Part shown: piece by piece, positions 19,501-28,668 of the stretch
Numbering within the stretch: the first letter of the stretch is position 1
How the letters are laid out: every line of letters starts with the position of its first letter
Source: Tubiluchus corallicola
Lineage: Eukaryota > Priapulida > Priapulimorpha > Priapulimorphida > Tubiluchidae
Direction: 5' to 3'
NCBI GenBank assembly: GCA_030141605.1
Contig: JAQGDQ010000976.1
Coordinates: 1 to 30,000, forward strand
Length of the DNA: 30,000 nucleotides
The notes under the pieces: generated by a model
Database searches by the model: none
What the model saw: only the letters and a program-made list of their open reading frames with translations
What the model was told of the DNA's origin: nothing
Translations under genes and position numbers: made by a program

Positions 19501-22500
19501 ATACGATATACAGTATTAAAATCCTACTATACGATATACAGTATTAAAATCCTACTATACGATATACAGTATTAAACTCCTACTATTCGATATACAGTAT
19601 TAAAATCCTACTATACGATATACAGTATTAAACTCCTACTATTCGATATACAGTATTAAACTCCTACTATACGATATACAGTATTAAAATCCTACTATAC
19701 GATATACAGTATTAAACTCTTACTATACGATATACAGTATTAAAATCCTACTATACGATATACAGTATTAAACTCCTACTATTCGATATACAGTATTAAA
19801 ATCCTACTATACGATATACAGTATTAAAATCCTACTATACGATATACAGTATTAAAATCCTACTATACGATATACAGTATTAAACTCCTACTATTCGATA
19901 TACAGTATTAAAATCCTACTATACGATATACAGTATTAAACTCCTACTATTCGATATACAGTATTAAAATCCTACTATTCGATATACAGTATTAAAATCC
20001 TACTATACGATATACAGTATTAAAATCCTACTATACGATATACAGTATTAAAATCCTACTATACGATATACAGTATTAAACTCCTACTATACGATATACA
20101 GTATTAAAATCCTACTATACGATATACAGTATTAAAATCCTACTATACGATATACAGTATTAAAATCCTACTATACGATATACAGTATTAAAATCCTACT
20201 ATTCGATATACAGTATTAAACTCCTACTATACGATATACAGTATTAAACTCCTACTATTCGATATACAGTATTAAACTCCTACTATACGATATACAGTAT
20301 TAAACTCCTACTATTCGATATACAGTATTGAAACTACTTTAAAGTTTGTATTAGATTCTACATCATTCACTGTCTATTTGCTCCAATTTCTGCTGTTGTC
20401 TTTTAAATTTAGCCAAGTTTGACTATACTAGTTGGTTTTACAGCAGATTTAGAGCTCTATGTAATTTTCAATGAACGGCAGCTGTGTCAGTGCATGAACA
20501 TTTCAATACAATGGTATTATAACTTTATGTATCCATTTTTTACAAATTTCTTTGTTATATTTTTATCTAAGTTAAAGTGATAGCACAAAATAAAGTAACA
20601 TGCTCAAAGGCGTGTCTTTTCCTTTAATAATAGCACCACATCAATATAACTATAGAGCACCACATCGATATAACTATAGAGCACCACACCGATATAACTA
20701 TAGAGCACCACATCGATATAACTATAGAGCACCACATTGATATAACTATAGAGCACCACATTGATATAACTATAGAGTACAACATCGATATAACTATAGA
20801 GCACCACATCGATATAACTATAGAGCACCACATCAATATAACTATAGAGCACCACATCAATATAACTATAGAGCACCACATTGATATAACTATAGAGCAC
20901 CACATTGATATAACTATAGAGCACCACATCAGTATAACTATAGAGCACCACATCAGTATAACTATAGAGTACCACATCAATATAACTATAGAGCACCACA
21001 TCAGTATAACTATAGAGTACCACATCAATATAACTATAGAGCACCGCACCAATATAAAACATTACTCATTTCTAGAACAAAAAGTACAGTTTCAAATAAT
21101 CAATCAGTCAACTGACCTTTCTAAAATTCGGTTGACATTTGCCTTCCTTCCAGTTTTCCCAGCGTTCTGTTGAACTTGGTGTTGATAAACTTTCCTCATG
21201 AAAACCCATCTCAACTGCAAACTGTGTAGCTAAAAACAAGCTGCTGCTCATTAGCTGTGCCAATTAATATGCTAATAGGATCTCAGCATGCTTAAATAAT
21301 AAATCTTGAAAATAATCTTTTCTTGTTATAAAAAATCACACAAGAAGTTACCATTTACTCTACACAAAACTCATAAATGTAAACTATGGTCACTAAAATA
21401 GTAATAATATTATTATATTTAAATAATTATTTACAGGTACCTTATAGCAGGGGTGTGCAAATTATCTGACTAGCCGGGCCACTTTAAACTTTCCCGCAAT
21501 TCCTGCTGGCCACAGGCAGTTTGATCAAGAAGCCAAGTACAGAAAGGCCTAATAACGATTTTTTTTGCATCAGACCTGTGTACATCATTACTACTGCACT
21601 CAAGAAACTATTTTAGAAGTTATTAAAATTTATATTACAAACCATATATTTCTACTTTCAGGACAGATAGTGGTAATTTCATTACAATGCGTATTAGTAA
21701 TGTGTATCACACAGTCCGTGTAGTACAGTGACATTAAGCTACAACCGTCTTGTAAGGGTAAATGGCATCCGATCTAGTAGAAAAAACTACCCGCACTATC
21801 TTTGGGATCGTGGCACGGACTTCAGCTGCATACACTCAATTAATCGCCCGGGCCGCACTTTCATTAGGTTGACAAATCTCTTCGCGGGCTGCACAAATTC
21901 TCTTGGCGGGCCGAATGTGGCCCGCGGGCCGCAATTTGCACACCCCTGCTTTATAGTGTTGCTCCGGATACACTTTTTTGCCGGAGAGCGAAAAACGGAA
22001 ATATTCGAATATTTCCTCACATTGACTTCTGGATTCGGATTATAAGTGGATAGGTTAGCTAAATTCGGATCGAATATGCAGATCAGTTTGGATAATGAAA
22101 AATTAGTAGCTATTTCAAATTTTAGCGTTTTCATTTAGTCTATCTTCTTAAACGATCTAGCCCGAAGATACACCATATTGCCACACACAAACGAAAAAAG
22201 CTGTGTGTAAAATTTTCATCTTGAAAACACAAACAATCTCCAAGTTCTTTGGAAATATTTTATTTATTTATTTCTGGCTGTTAAATTATCTTAAAACCTT
22301 TTTCAATTACACATTACGAAAATCGGATAGCGAATATGAAATTTTAATAACTAGTGTGTAACATCGGATATGAATACCTGCAAAAATCTCACGAACATCA
22401 CCTTTTTATGGATACGAATTAGATATCTGGAGCAACACTAATACCTTATTAGCAGATATGTAAAACTAATAATACTCAATAGTCTCGTCTTGTCTCAAGA

Positions 22501-24720
22501 TATTCGGTTTTCAATTCACATGCTCAGTTAATTGATATATTACAAAAATTAAGCAGAAAGACTCAAATCTTCAGCACAGAAGTAAACTTTATATAACATA
22601 CCTAGGTCACCCACAAGAAGCGTATGCTTCGTGTACTGCAGAACAGCTTTGGCTACTCCGATTGCATTTTTAACTCTCCGTAAACCAGCAACTGATCCAA
22701 CCTCATAATTTGACCTAATAATAACAATGATTCTCAGACAACTACCACTCATTCCAGCATTTCATGTTTTCTGAAAAATTTCACTATTAGAGTCATGCTA
22801 ATATTCATTTGTACGCTATAAAATGAAGGCTCTCTAACACAGAGACAGTTTCAAAAGTGAATAGATGAGATATCAAATCTTTCAGTACCAATATTAATAC
22901 CATTCTTTCAGATTAAGACTAAATGTAAAATTTTAGAGGAGTTCACATGTAAAAAAGACAAAACCTTCTCGTTATTTATAAAAGCATCATAACAAAACGA
23001 CAACAACACTCCAGAAATTAAACTTGCAAATGCATTTTCAAAATTACAATATGAAGTATCTTAGGACAGCTAATCTGGTTTAATACCTTAGATCAGGGGT
23101 GTGCAAACTGCGGCCCGCGGGCCACTTGCGGCCCGCCGAGAGATGTTGTGCGGCCCGCGAAGAGGTTTGTCAACGTAATAAAAGTGCGGCCCACGCGATC
23201 CAACTGAAGTCTGCGCCAATATCGCACAGATAGTGCAGGTAGTTTTTTCCTCTAAATCGGATGGCATTAACCCTTACAAGACCGTTGTCACTTAATGTCA
23301 CTGTCGGACATGATGAAATATACGGTTTTTAATATAAATTTTAATAATTTCTAAAATAGTTTTTGAGTGTAGTATGCAGTAGTAATGATGTGACAGATCA
23401 GATGCAGAAAAATCGTTATTAGGTCCTACTGTACTTGGCTCCTTGACCAAACTGCATGTGGCCCGCAGGAATTGCGGGAATGTTTAATGTGGCCCGGCTA
23501 GTCAGATAATTTGCACACCCCTGCCTTAGATAATTCGTGGTATTGCTGCAATAATTACTATGCACAAAAATGTTGTTGTGTCAAAAAATATTTTGAACTG
23601 ATTCGTTTATACTAATTTTGTGGAAGGTGTGGTTGCAACTTATTATCAGGATATTTTTAGTCATGTTCCACTCGAACAGGACTCTGTGGCCATTAGTCTA
23701 AATTTACTCAATCTTAATTAAGCACCTAGTTCTTGGTCCTTTTCTGGGGGAAGAAAAGCAGCTATGTGATGGGCAAACCACCTTTCCTCCCTTTTGTGTA
23801 AAACAGCAAAGGTTTTGAATATAGGTGTCTCCCCTTTTTTGATTGACTTAATGTGGAGGCTCAAGCTATACAGGATCCAGATTTGGATTTAGTCTATGGA
23901 ATCCTAACCAGATCCTGTAAATATGGACTAGTTCTAATTCTAATAGCTGCATAACTATGACTTACCCATCCATTATCATGGCATCAAGGATGGTCTCTCC
24001 ATTTTCATCAGGGCTGCCACCATATCCCACAGTGCCATCACATTGCTCTTTTTCACATTGTGTACATCCAGCTACGATGGCATCTATAGCACTGGATCCA
24101 CCTTCCAGGCTCTTCCATGCTATTAAAGACAAAACAAAAAACACAATAGGCAACTTTTATTTAGCTATACCAAAACTTATTCTATAGTCACATTTATTGA
24201 ATATTTGAACAAGATGCTCATAGACTAGCTGATTTACTGCAAAGTTTCAACTAGATTTCACAAGTTGTGATCTACATAATAAATCTTAAAATCTAAGTTT
24301 CTGAGCTAATATGTAAAGAGGACGGCAATAATAAATCATGTTACATTCTAAATTATTACGATCACAGCAATACACTTCATTGAAAAACTAAATGTGCTGC
24401 CTTTTGTTTTCAACAATGACAAAAATTAAATAAATTTTTGCACCTTGACATAATCATAATTATCTTATCAATTTTTAACAATGCATATCGTTACCGGTAA
24501 CATTCTACTGTACAGACATAAAAAAAGATAACATGACAAGAGAAACATGCTTCCTAAGAAACGTAATTTAATACTTGCCTGCTCGAGTTGCATTAGAAAA
24601 GTTCCAAGTATTAATAACGAACGGCTTTAATGCGGTACGGCCTTGTAACCGCAATACATCCGACCCTGAGTTCATTACAAAGAAAAGTATCACAGCAGTC
24701 CATTGTCTAATCACTAACAT
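13068..24720 (-). CDS. AGA: Aspartylglucosaminidase (lysosomal N4-(beta-N-acetylglucosaminyl)-L-asparaginase), eight exons
   Basis: Exons (5' to 3'): 24720-24579, 24119-23966, 22714-22602, 21229-21117, 18956-18757, 17039-16932, 15024-14891, 13186-13068; 1083 bases, 360 residues (human about 346). It cleaves the GlcNAc-Asn bond during glycoprotein breakdown in the lysosome. It is an Ntn-hydrolase that self-cleaves before a Thr. Seen: signal peptide (about 1-25); [16 protein letters not shown], with sequons at N40 and N43; [35 protein letters not shown] with the predicted nucleophile Thr214; GTSTNG; RVGDSP, with Arg242 and Asp245 at the same offsets from the Thr as human Arg234 and Asp237; and AAAATGDGD, with Thr265-Gly266 at the human substrate-contact offsets. 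All key residues are intact, so an active enzyme is expected. The C-terminus ends with a basic tail (NERRTRL). Intron 1 is GC-AG. Confidence 0.96.
13449..14125. repeat. Compound minisatellite with embedded (CA)n tracts, four cores, in AGA intron 7
   Basis: A core of about 80-95 bases (AGATTTTGCTGCACTGCACA ... AAGCAGCGCACACAATGTGC) begins near 13598, 13773, 13892 and 14048. Each copy is preceded by a CA-rich tract of different length. The cores are nearly identical, so duplication is recent; the unequal spacing comes from the CA tracts. Confidence 0.92.
14250..14719. mobile_element. Tc1/mariner-like MITE with four CRE palindromes
   Basis: Flanked by TA at 14248-14249 and 14720-14721. Terminal inverted repeats of about 75 bases begin CAGTCGTGGCCAAAAGTTTA and, at the other end, CAGTCGTGGTCAAAAGTTTA. 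They extend inward to TTTTTTGGTATTCAATACCA. There is no transposase. The interior holds four perfect TGACGTCA sites at 14344, 14361, 14511 and 14528. Confidence 0.88.
14891..15024 (-). CDS. AGA: AGA exon 7
   Basis: It reads [20 protein letters not shown], then [20 protein letters not shown], and ends at CATG|GTATGC. It corresponds to the human SYQAVEYMRRG segment of the beta subunit. Confidence 0.95.
15025..16931 (-). other. AGA intron 6 (1.9 kb)
   Basis: Mostly AT-rich. It has a C13-14 homopolymer near 15650-15664 and a GC-rich repeat fragment at 16262-16365. No further exon is needed or seen. Confidence 0.75.
16262..16365. repeat. GC-rich repeat fragment
   Basis: It contains GGCCGGGGGTTTTGGGGCCG, CTAGGCCCCTAATGGGG and GGGGCAAAGTCCCC words, a style common in dispersed invertebrate repeats and sharply different from its AT-rich flanks. 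I did not identify ends or target duplications. Confidence 0.5.
16932..17039 (-). CDS. AGA: AGA exon 6
   Basis: 108 bases. It reads [20 protein letters not shown], then [17 protein letters not shown], and carries the substrate-binding Arg, Asp, Thr and Gly. The donor is AAG|GTAATC. Confidence 0.95.
17040..18059 (-). other. AGA intron 5, right of the LINE fragment in transcript order
   Basis: AT-rich with small open frames on the plus strand (17243-17458 and 17421-17723) that match nothing recognised. I see no gene. Confidence 0.55.
18060..18750 (-). mobile_element. LINE 3' end fragment in AGA intron 5
   Basis: The minus-strand frame from about 18745 to 18538 reads [19 protein letters not shown] and GPKVWNEI, then [10 protein letters not shown]. 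This is the typical C-terminal tail of many LINE reverse transcriptases (YNTR ... RTN ... GPxxWN ... FK). A 3' UTR of about 470 bases follows, ending in AATAAATGACTTATGACTTA. The insert is 5'-truncated, has the same strand as AGA, and begins almost at the exon 5 donor. Confidence 0.72.
18757..18956 (-). CDS. AGA: AGA exon 5 (autoproteolytic site)
   Basis: 200 bases starting in phase 0. It reads [15 protein letters not shown], a linker, then [12 protein letters not shown] and AVGTSTNG. Cleavage before Thr214 would create the alpha and beta chains. Confidence 0.96.
18957..19208 (-). other. AGA intron 4, segment before the 28-bp array
   Basis: AT-rich sequence between exon 5 and the minisatellite. 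It contains the polypyrimidine/branch region for exon 5. Confidence 0.5.
19209..20331. repeat. 28-bp minisatellite, 40 copies, in AGA intron 4
   Basis: The unit AAAATCCTACTATACGATAT plus ACAGTATT repeats 40 times with a strict 28-base period. Variation is nearly limited to AAAATCC/AAACTCC (twice AAACTCT) and CTATACGA/CTATTCGA. Eight of the ten CTATTCGA units also carry AAACTCC. The unit contains a near-palindrome (TACTATACGATATACAGTA). Confidence 0.97.
20332..20631. other. Spacer between two minisatellites
   Basis: 300 bases of AT-rich intron without visible features. Confidence 0.6.
20632..21056. repeat. 24-bp minisatellite, about 17-18 copies, in AGA intron 4
   Basis: The unit CACCACATCGATATAACTAT plus AGAG has a 24-base period, with a variable ATCGAT/ATTGAT/ATCAAT/ATCAGT position. 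Because 24 is divisible by 3, the minus strand stays open and reads VVLYSYID repeats; this is not a gene. The array ends about 60 bases from the exon 4 donor. Confidence 0.96.
21117..21229 (-). CDS. AGA: AGA exon 4
   Basis: It reads [20 protein letters not shown], then [12 protein letters not shown], matching human FAQSMGFINEDLST ... NCQPNYWR. The donor is AAAG|GTCAGT, a weaker +3 C site. Confidence 0.94.
21448..21948. mobile_element. hAT-like MITE, copy 1 (AGA intron 3)
   Basis: Ends CAGGGGTGTGCAAA and TTTGCACACCCCTG are perfect inverted repeats. Flanking 8-mers CCTTATAG (21440-21447) and CTTTATAG (21949-21956) form a target duplication with one mismatch. GGCCCGCGGGCC words near one end are typical of a widespread hAT MITE style. 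The open frames inside (21728-22045 and the reverse) are not genes. Confidence 0.9.
21954..22441. mobile_element. Second MITE (hAT-like) with copy 1 inserted at its left edge
   Basis: The left TAGTGTTGCTCCGGATA and the reverse complement of the right end, TAGTGTTGCTCCAGATA, differ at one base. TACCTTAT occurs at 21438-21445 and 22442-22449 and may be its 8-bp target duplication, with a 2-base offset at the right end. The 501-bp element at 21448 sits at this boundary, so it arrived later. Confidence 0.65.
22602..22714 (-). CDS. AGA: AGA exon 3
   Basis: 113 bases between TTATTAG and CTAG|GTATGT. It reads [20 protein letters not shown] and [16 protein letters not shown]. Its length is not a multiple of three, so skipping it would break the frame. 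It lies between two oppositely oriented hAT-like MITEs. Confidence 0.95.
22750..23085 (-). other. AGA intron 2, left part
   Basis: AT-rich, no feature seen. Confidence 0.5.
23094..23523. mobile_element. hAT-like MITE, copy 2 (AGA intron 2), opposite orientation
   Basis: Ends CAGGGGTGTGCAAA and TTTGCACACCCCTG, with a perfect 8-bp target duplication CCTTAGAT (23086-23093 and 23524-23531). Its reverse complement aligns with copy 1 over nearly the whole length; copy 1 has about 65-70 extra internal bases. Confidence 0.94.
23532..23965 (-). other. AGA intron 2, right part
   Basis: Unremarkable sequence leading to the exon 2 donor; no repeat or exon seen. Confidence 0.5.
23966..24119 (-). CDS. 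AGA: AGA exon 2
   Basis: It reads [19 protein letters not shown] and [20 protein letters not shown], ends LDAMIMDG, and has donor GATGG|GTAAGT. The SAIDAxxxGC and GYGGSPDE blocks are hallmarks of the family. Confidence 0.96.
24579..24720 (-). CDS. AGA: AGA exon 1 (signal peptide; GC donor)
   Basis: It starts [19 protein letters not shown], a signal peptide, and ends [12 protein letters not shown]. The donor is GCAG|GCAAGT, a GC donor with otherwise ideal consensus. Joining it to exon 2 restores the conserved Ala-Ala-Trp. Confidence 0.92.
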
Positions 24721-25903
24721 AGTATCAAGTTACATAAGGTACCACTATTAACGCCAAGTTAAATATGTAACACAGAAAGGCCTAACATTGTAATATCACG
24801 ATAAATTATTCACACTCAAAATACATTTCTAATACGCCTATAAATTTACACATAAAATACCAGACTTCCCACAAGTAACGAAAGGTCGGACTTTGAAAAC
24901 CATAAACCCTAATAAGGTTACGTTTCGTGAACAGCAACAGATTTCATAACATTCAGATCCCCCTAAACTCTGATCGGTTTCTTTCTCCAGGAATATCTAA
25001 TTGGCGAATGCCTCATTCTAGTCTGAGTGGCCACAATCGTAATAATAAATAGTATAAAAAAATTGTACTTCATCATCGCCCATTACGTCTATTATTGACA
25101 CTGGGCAGACAGAATCCTGAAATAAATCTGCCCTCGAGACAAGTAAACACTATACACAGCAAGCCAAGTATTCAACGGAAAATCAAATACAAGAAATCTT
25201 TGAAAGCGTCATACATTTCTTCATAAGTACGCCCTGCACAGCCGCCACTCCGTTAAACCAAAACAATTTCCCAAGTTTAAATTTTTGGTTTAATTAATAA
25301 AGCAACAGCCCGAAAAAAATATACACACATAACTGCTGAAAATTCAAAATCGAAATCTTAAATTTACAAACAATTATTTATACGATTATTATTATTTCGA
25401 CTATTATGATTAGTTGTTATTAAATTGAAAGAGCTTCATCATTAAAATATTTTTATATCAATCAATGATACGATACCTCATCACCATACAATGTACAATT
25501 GCATATACATAATCAAATTGAGAATAACGTAGTTTTTATAAATATAACAGACGTGTGATTTTATAATAAGAACTATTATAACTAGGCTAGGGCCAAAAGG
25601 TATTATAAATTTATAATAAAACGTAAAAAATATAAAAGGCCTATAACAGGTCTATTGATATAAATATCAATAAATTTTATTGATTAGTGTTCCTTTTTTG
25701 ATAGCGCACTAATATATATAGTTCATAATAGTTCAAAAATATTTTACTCTGACTCTTTACATTTCTACGACTGCTACTTGATCGAGTATAGGATACCTTT
25801 ACAAGACAAAAACAGATAACTATAGTTCCGTTAATAACTTTATGGCTTCATCTACATAGACAACCTTCTATCGGAGGACATGTGCCGACAAGGTATACAT
25901 TAC
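24721..25903. other. AGA 5' region, no coding exon seen
   Basis: Expected to hold the AGA promoter or a 5' UTR intron. It is AT-rich with no clear TATA box close to the ATG. A 12-base palindrome GTTACCGGTAAC lies in AGA intron 1 at 24490-24501. Confidence 0.45.
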
Positions 25904-26000
25904 CTGTGTACTGATTGTCGGCTCGCTTGTACTTCTTTGATGTCTGCCGCCAGGTGTTTGACTATCAGAGCCTAATCCGCTAGCCTCAATGGCCGGGTGT
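25904..26000 (-). other. Possible 5' UTR exon of AGA
   Basis: A G+C-richer island on the minus strand ends at a good donor, ACACAG|GTAATG. No ATG-led coding frame fits AGA, so it would be a non-coding first exon spliced to an acceptor before 24720. No strong acceptor is evident there (a weak one is GCGTTAATAG at about 24745). Confidence 0.25.
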
Positions 26001-26040
26001 CTATAAACAAAGTTGTCAAACAATAAAAGCCATAAAACAG

Positions 26041-26370
<330 letters not shown>

Positions 26371-27049
26371 GTTAAAAAACTAAGAAAATAACAAATAATT
26401 TTCTTTGTACAATGGACTAACTTTCACTATGGTGGACGCCAGAAAAAAAGCCAAGAACTTTTGCACAGCTTCTTCAACCAATTACGTGTAATATTCATTT
26501 ATTTATTTTTATTTATACAGGAAAATTTTCGCGCAATACAGACAATAGGCGCGAATACGAATTCACTAAATTAACACGAACTGCACACGTCACACCTTAT
26601 CGATTTTAAGGAAGACTAGACGAAGAAAAGTGTACAACAAAAGCACTTTTTAGAAATTATGACTGGAGGCGGCATTTTATCTGATAAGGGCCCAATAAAC
26701 AACTAAGGGTTCTGGGAAGGACTAGCTTCCCTAGGGTTGCTCCCGACAGAACCAGCCCGCCGATGCATTTTTACTGAACATGAGGACACTTTGGAGGATC
26801 CAAGAGTTGAAACAAATCAGTATTTATACTGTCTTTATAGACCTTGAATCAATGCTTAGAAGATAACGTAATAAACTTCTTTGCAAATAACGTTCAGGGG
26901 GGGTGCCTTTATATTATCTTTTCTGCATTTCAAAGCATTTTGAGGGCGTCTGAGAACACTTTGATCGAACTTGGAATTTTTTATGGAAATTCAGTTAGAT
27001 AAATTTAGGCCATTTTAACATCCAGCAATAGGATTATAAGCAAACACAT
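26371..27049. other. Intergenic sequence with one structured segment
   Basis: Mostly unremarkable. At 26708-26753 GGTTCTG and CAGAACC can form a 7-bp stem enclosing a second hairpin, GGAAG/CTTCC, and a short GGG/CCC arm. A TTAAGGAAGACTAGACGA near 26606 resembles one end of the TTAA MITE family without a partner. Confidence 0.45.
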
Positions 27050-27053
27050 TTAA

Positions 27054-27360
27054 AGGAAGACAGTATGATTTTTCGTATACTCCCACCGTTTTCAAGTTCG
27101 ATAAAAAATATGCATTTTAACACAATTAATATTGTAAAAGCGTTTCTGATAATTAAATAATAGATTAACAGACGCTAGTGCCCGTCTAGCTAGCGAAATG
27201 CATGCAACAGCGAAGAACTAGTGGCAGGAGCATGAAATTGTGTTTGTGTGGCAATAATTCTTTCACGCAAGTCACTCTTGAAAAAATAGTATGTTTCATT
27301 TTAATGGCTTAAAGAGCAGATTGTTTTGACCTACAGTTTAAGATTGGGTCCGGTTTTGCT
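27054..27360. mobile_element. TTAA-flanked MITE, copy B (shorter, opposite orientation to copy A)
   Basis: TTAA at 27050-27053 and 27361-27364 flank AGGAAGACAGTATGATTTTT and a right end whose reverse complement is AGCAAAACCGGACCCAATC. The reverse complement follows copy A (10732-11286) closely, but about 250 internal bases are missing. Confidence 0.82.
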
Positions 27361-27380
27361 TTAAAAGTAGTACAGGTGTG

Positions 27381-27407
27381 CTATACTAGTATAGAACAGT
27401 ATACTGT
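27381..27407. repeat. Two adjacent perfect palindromes
   Basis: CTATACTAGTATAG (14 bases) is followed one base later by ACAGTATACTGT (12 bases). Both are perfect. No known binding site was recognised. Confidence 0.8.
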
Positions 27408-27641
27408 AGTGCTATATGGAGCAGTTTAGGCCATTCTGTTTAGCAGCAGCAAGATGAGCAAAGTAGCTTGCACCGCATCATAATTTGCAAAAAAATGAGA
27501 GAAATATTCATGAGAAAGTCAGGCTGCTGATGAATGTGTTACAAGTACTTTTTATTCGCTTATCATTAACAAACTTAGGGTAAATAAATGTAAAAATGTG
27601 TAAAAAACTATTTATCACTGATACAAAAGTGTTTTACACAA

Positions 27642-27701
27642 TCTGGTACTACCGAGATTGCCGATTTGATGCTTGTTTGGTTCGAATCCCAGCATTAGTG
27701 G
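27642..27701 (+). repeat. tRNA-like fragment with box B
   Basis: GGTTCGAATCC at 27679-27689 is an exact Pol III box B. A convincing box A and paired acceptor stem are missing, so it is at most a decayed tRNA or SINE remnant. Confidence 0.3.
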
Positions 27702-28013
27702 TTTGTGAACTATTTTATTTCTCTTATAGTTAATATTTCCAAGTGATGTCCTTTGAGAACGCCTGTATTAGTGGGACAGCAGTGTGTACAAGCGGCCCAG
27801 GCAGCAATAAGTATGTGTGAGCTATAAAACTGCTTACGTATAGCATAAAATGGGCGAGTCATATGTTGGTATGTTGGTATGTACACTATGCAATTGACTG
27901 TAAACAATGGACAGGTAGTATAACAGTAACATCGTGTAGCCTTGAGATGGGTACATCAGAACTTTCCCAGCGCTTCAGGTGTTCCGGCAAAATTGTAAAG
28001 TACTCTATTAAAT

Positions 28014-28424
28014 TTTTGTTCTCTTCGTAACATTGCAAGTCGAAATCTATCACTCACTCTATTAAATATTAATTTTTGTTCTCTTCGGTACATTGCAAGT
28101 CGAAATCTATCACTCACTCTATTAAATATTAATTTTTGTTCTCTTCGGTACATTGCAAGTCGAAATCTATCACTCACTCTATTGAATATTAATTTTTGTT
28201 CTCTTCGGTACATTGCAAGTAGAAACCTATCACTCACTCTATTAAATATTAATTTTTGTTCTCTTCGGTACATTGCAAGTCGAAACCTATCACTCACTCT
28301 ATTGAATATTAATTTTTGTTCTCTTCGGTACATTGGGAGTCGAAACCTATCACTCACTCTATTAAATATTAATTTTTCTTCTCTTCGGTACATTGCAAGT
28401 CGAAACTATCACTCACGACAAAGG
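28014..28424. repeat. 60-bp tandem repeat, about seven copies
   Basis: The unit TTCTCTTCGGTACATTGCAA plus about 40 more bases repeats with an exact 60-base period. Because 60 is a multiple of 3, both strands stay open over several units; the minus strand reads MYRREQKLIFNRVSDRFRLA per unit. Single-base variation is low. Confidence 0.95.
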
Positions 28425-28668
28425 CAGGCCCGACTCGATGAGATGCTCTGTGGCGAGACCGGAGACTGGCTCACTAATTGTTAAAGATTTCTCCCCAATG
28501 CTCCTCTAAGATTACAGTACATGTCTCTGATCTAATAGTGTATGAAACATAACAATTTAATACAATAGATGTAATAATTTTGATGTCACTGTGTGCTTAG
28601 TGTCATTATAATGTACTGAATGTGATAATAATAATAAATAAAAAATAATAAATAAATAAATAAAAAAT
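28425..28668 (+). mobile_element. Possible retroelement 3' end
   Basis: After the 60-bp array a short frame ends in RQARLDEMLCGETGDWLTNC and stop at 28482-28484. A UTR-like stretch follows, with an (AATA)n-rich tail (28627-28668). The layout suggests a LINE-type 3' end, but I do not recognise the peptide. Confidence 0.25.

Noticed and set aside
19209-20331. CRISPR-like regular array
   Set aside because: Units are contiguous with no unique spacers, and the context is an animal intron.
20604-21062. Octapeptide-repeat protein on the minus strand
   Set aside because: The 24-bp period keeps the frame open; the array lies wholly inside an AGA intron.
21728-22134. Overlapping open frames on both strands
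   Set aside because: They cross the boundary of two MITEs and are repeat-derived.
27528-27560. Hammerhead ribozyme core word CTGATGA
   Set aside because: No GAAA partner or flanking stems at the needed spacing.
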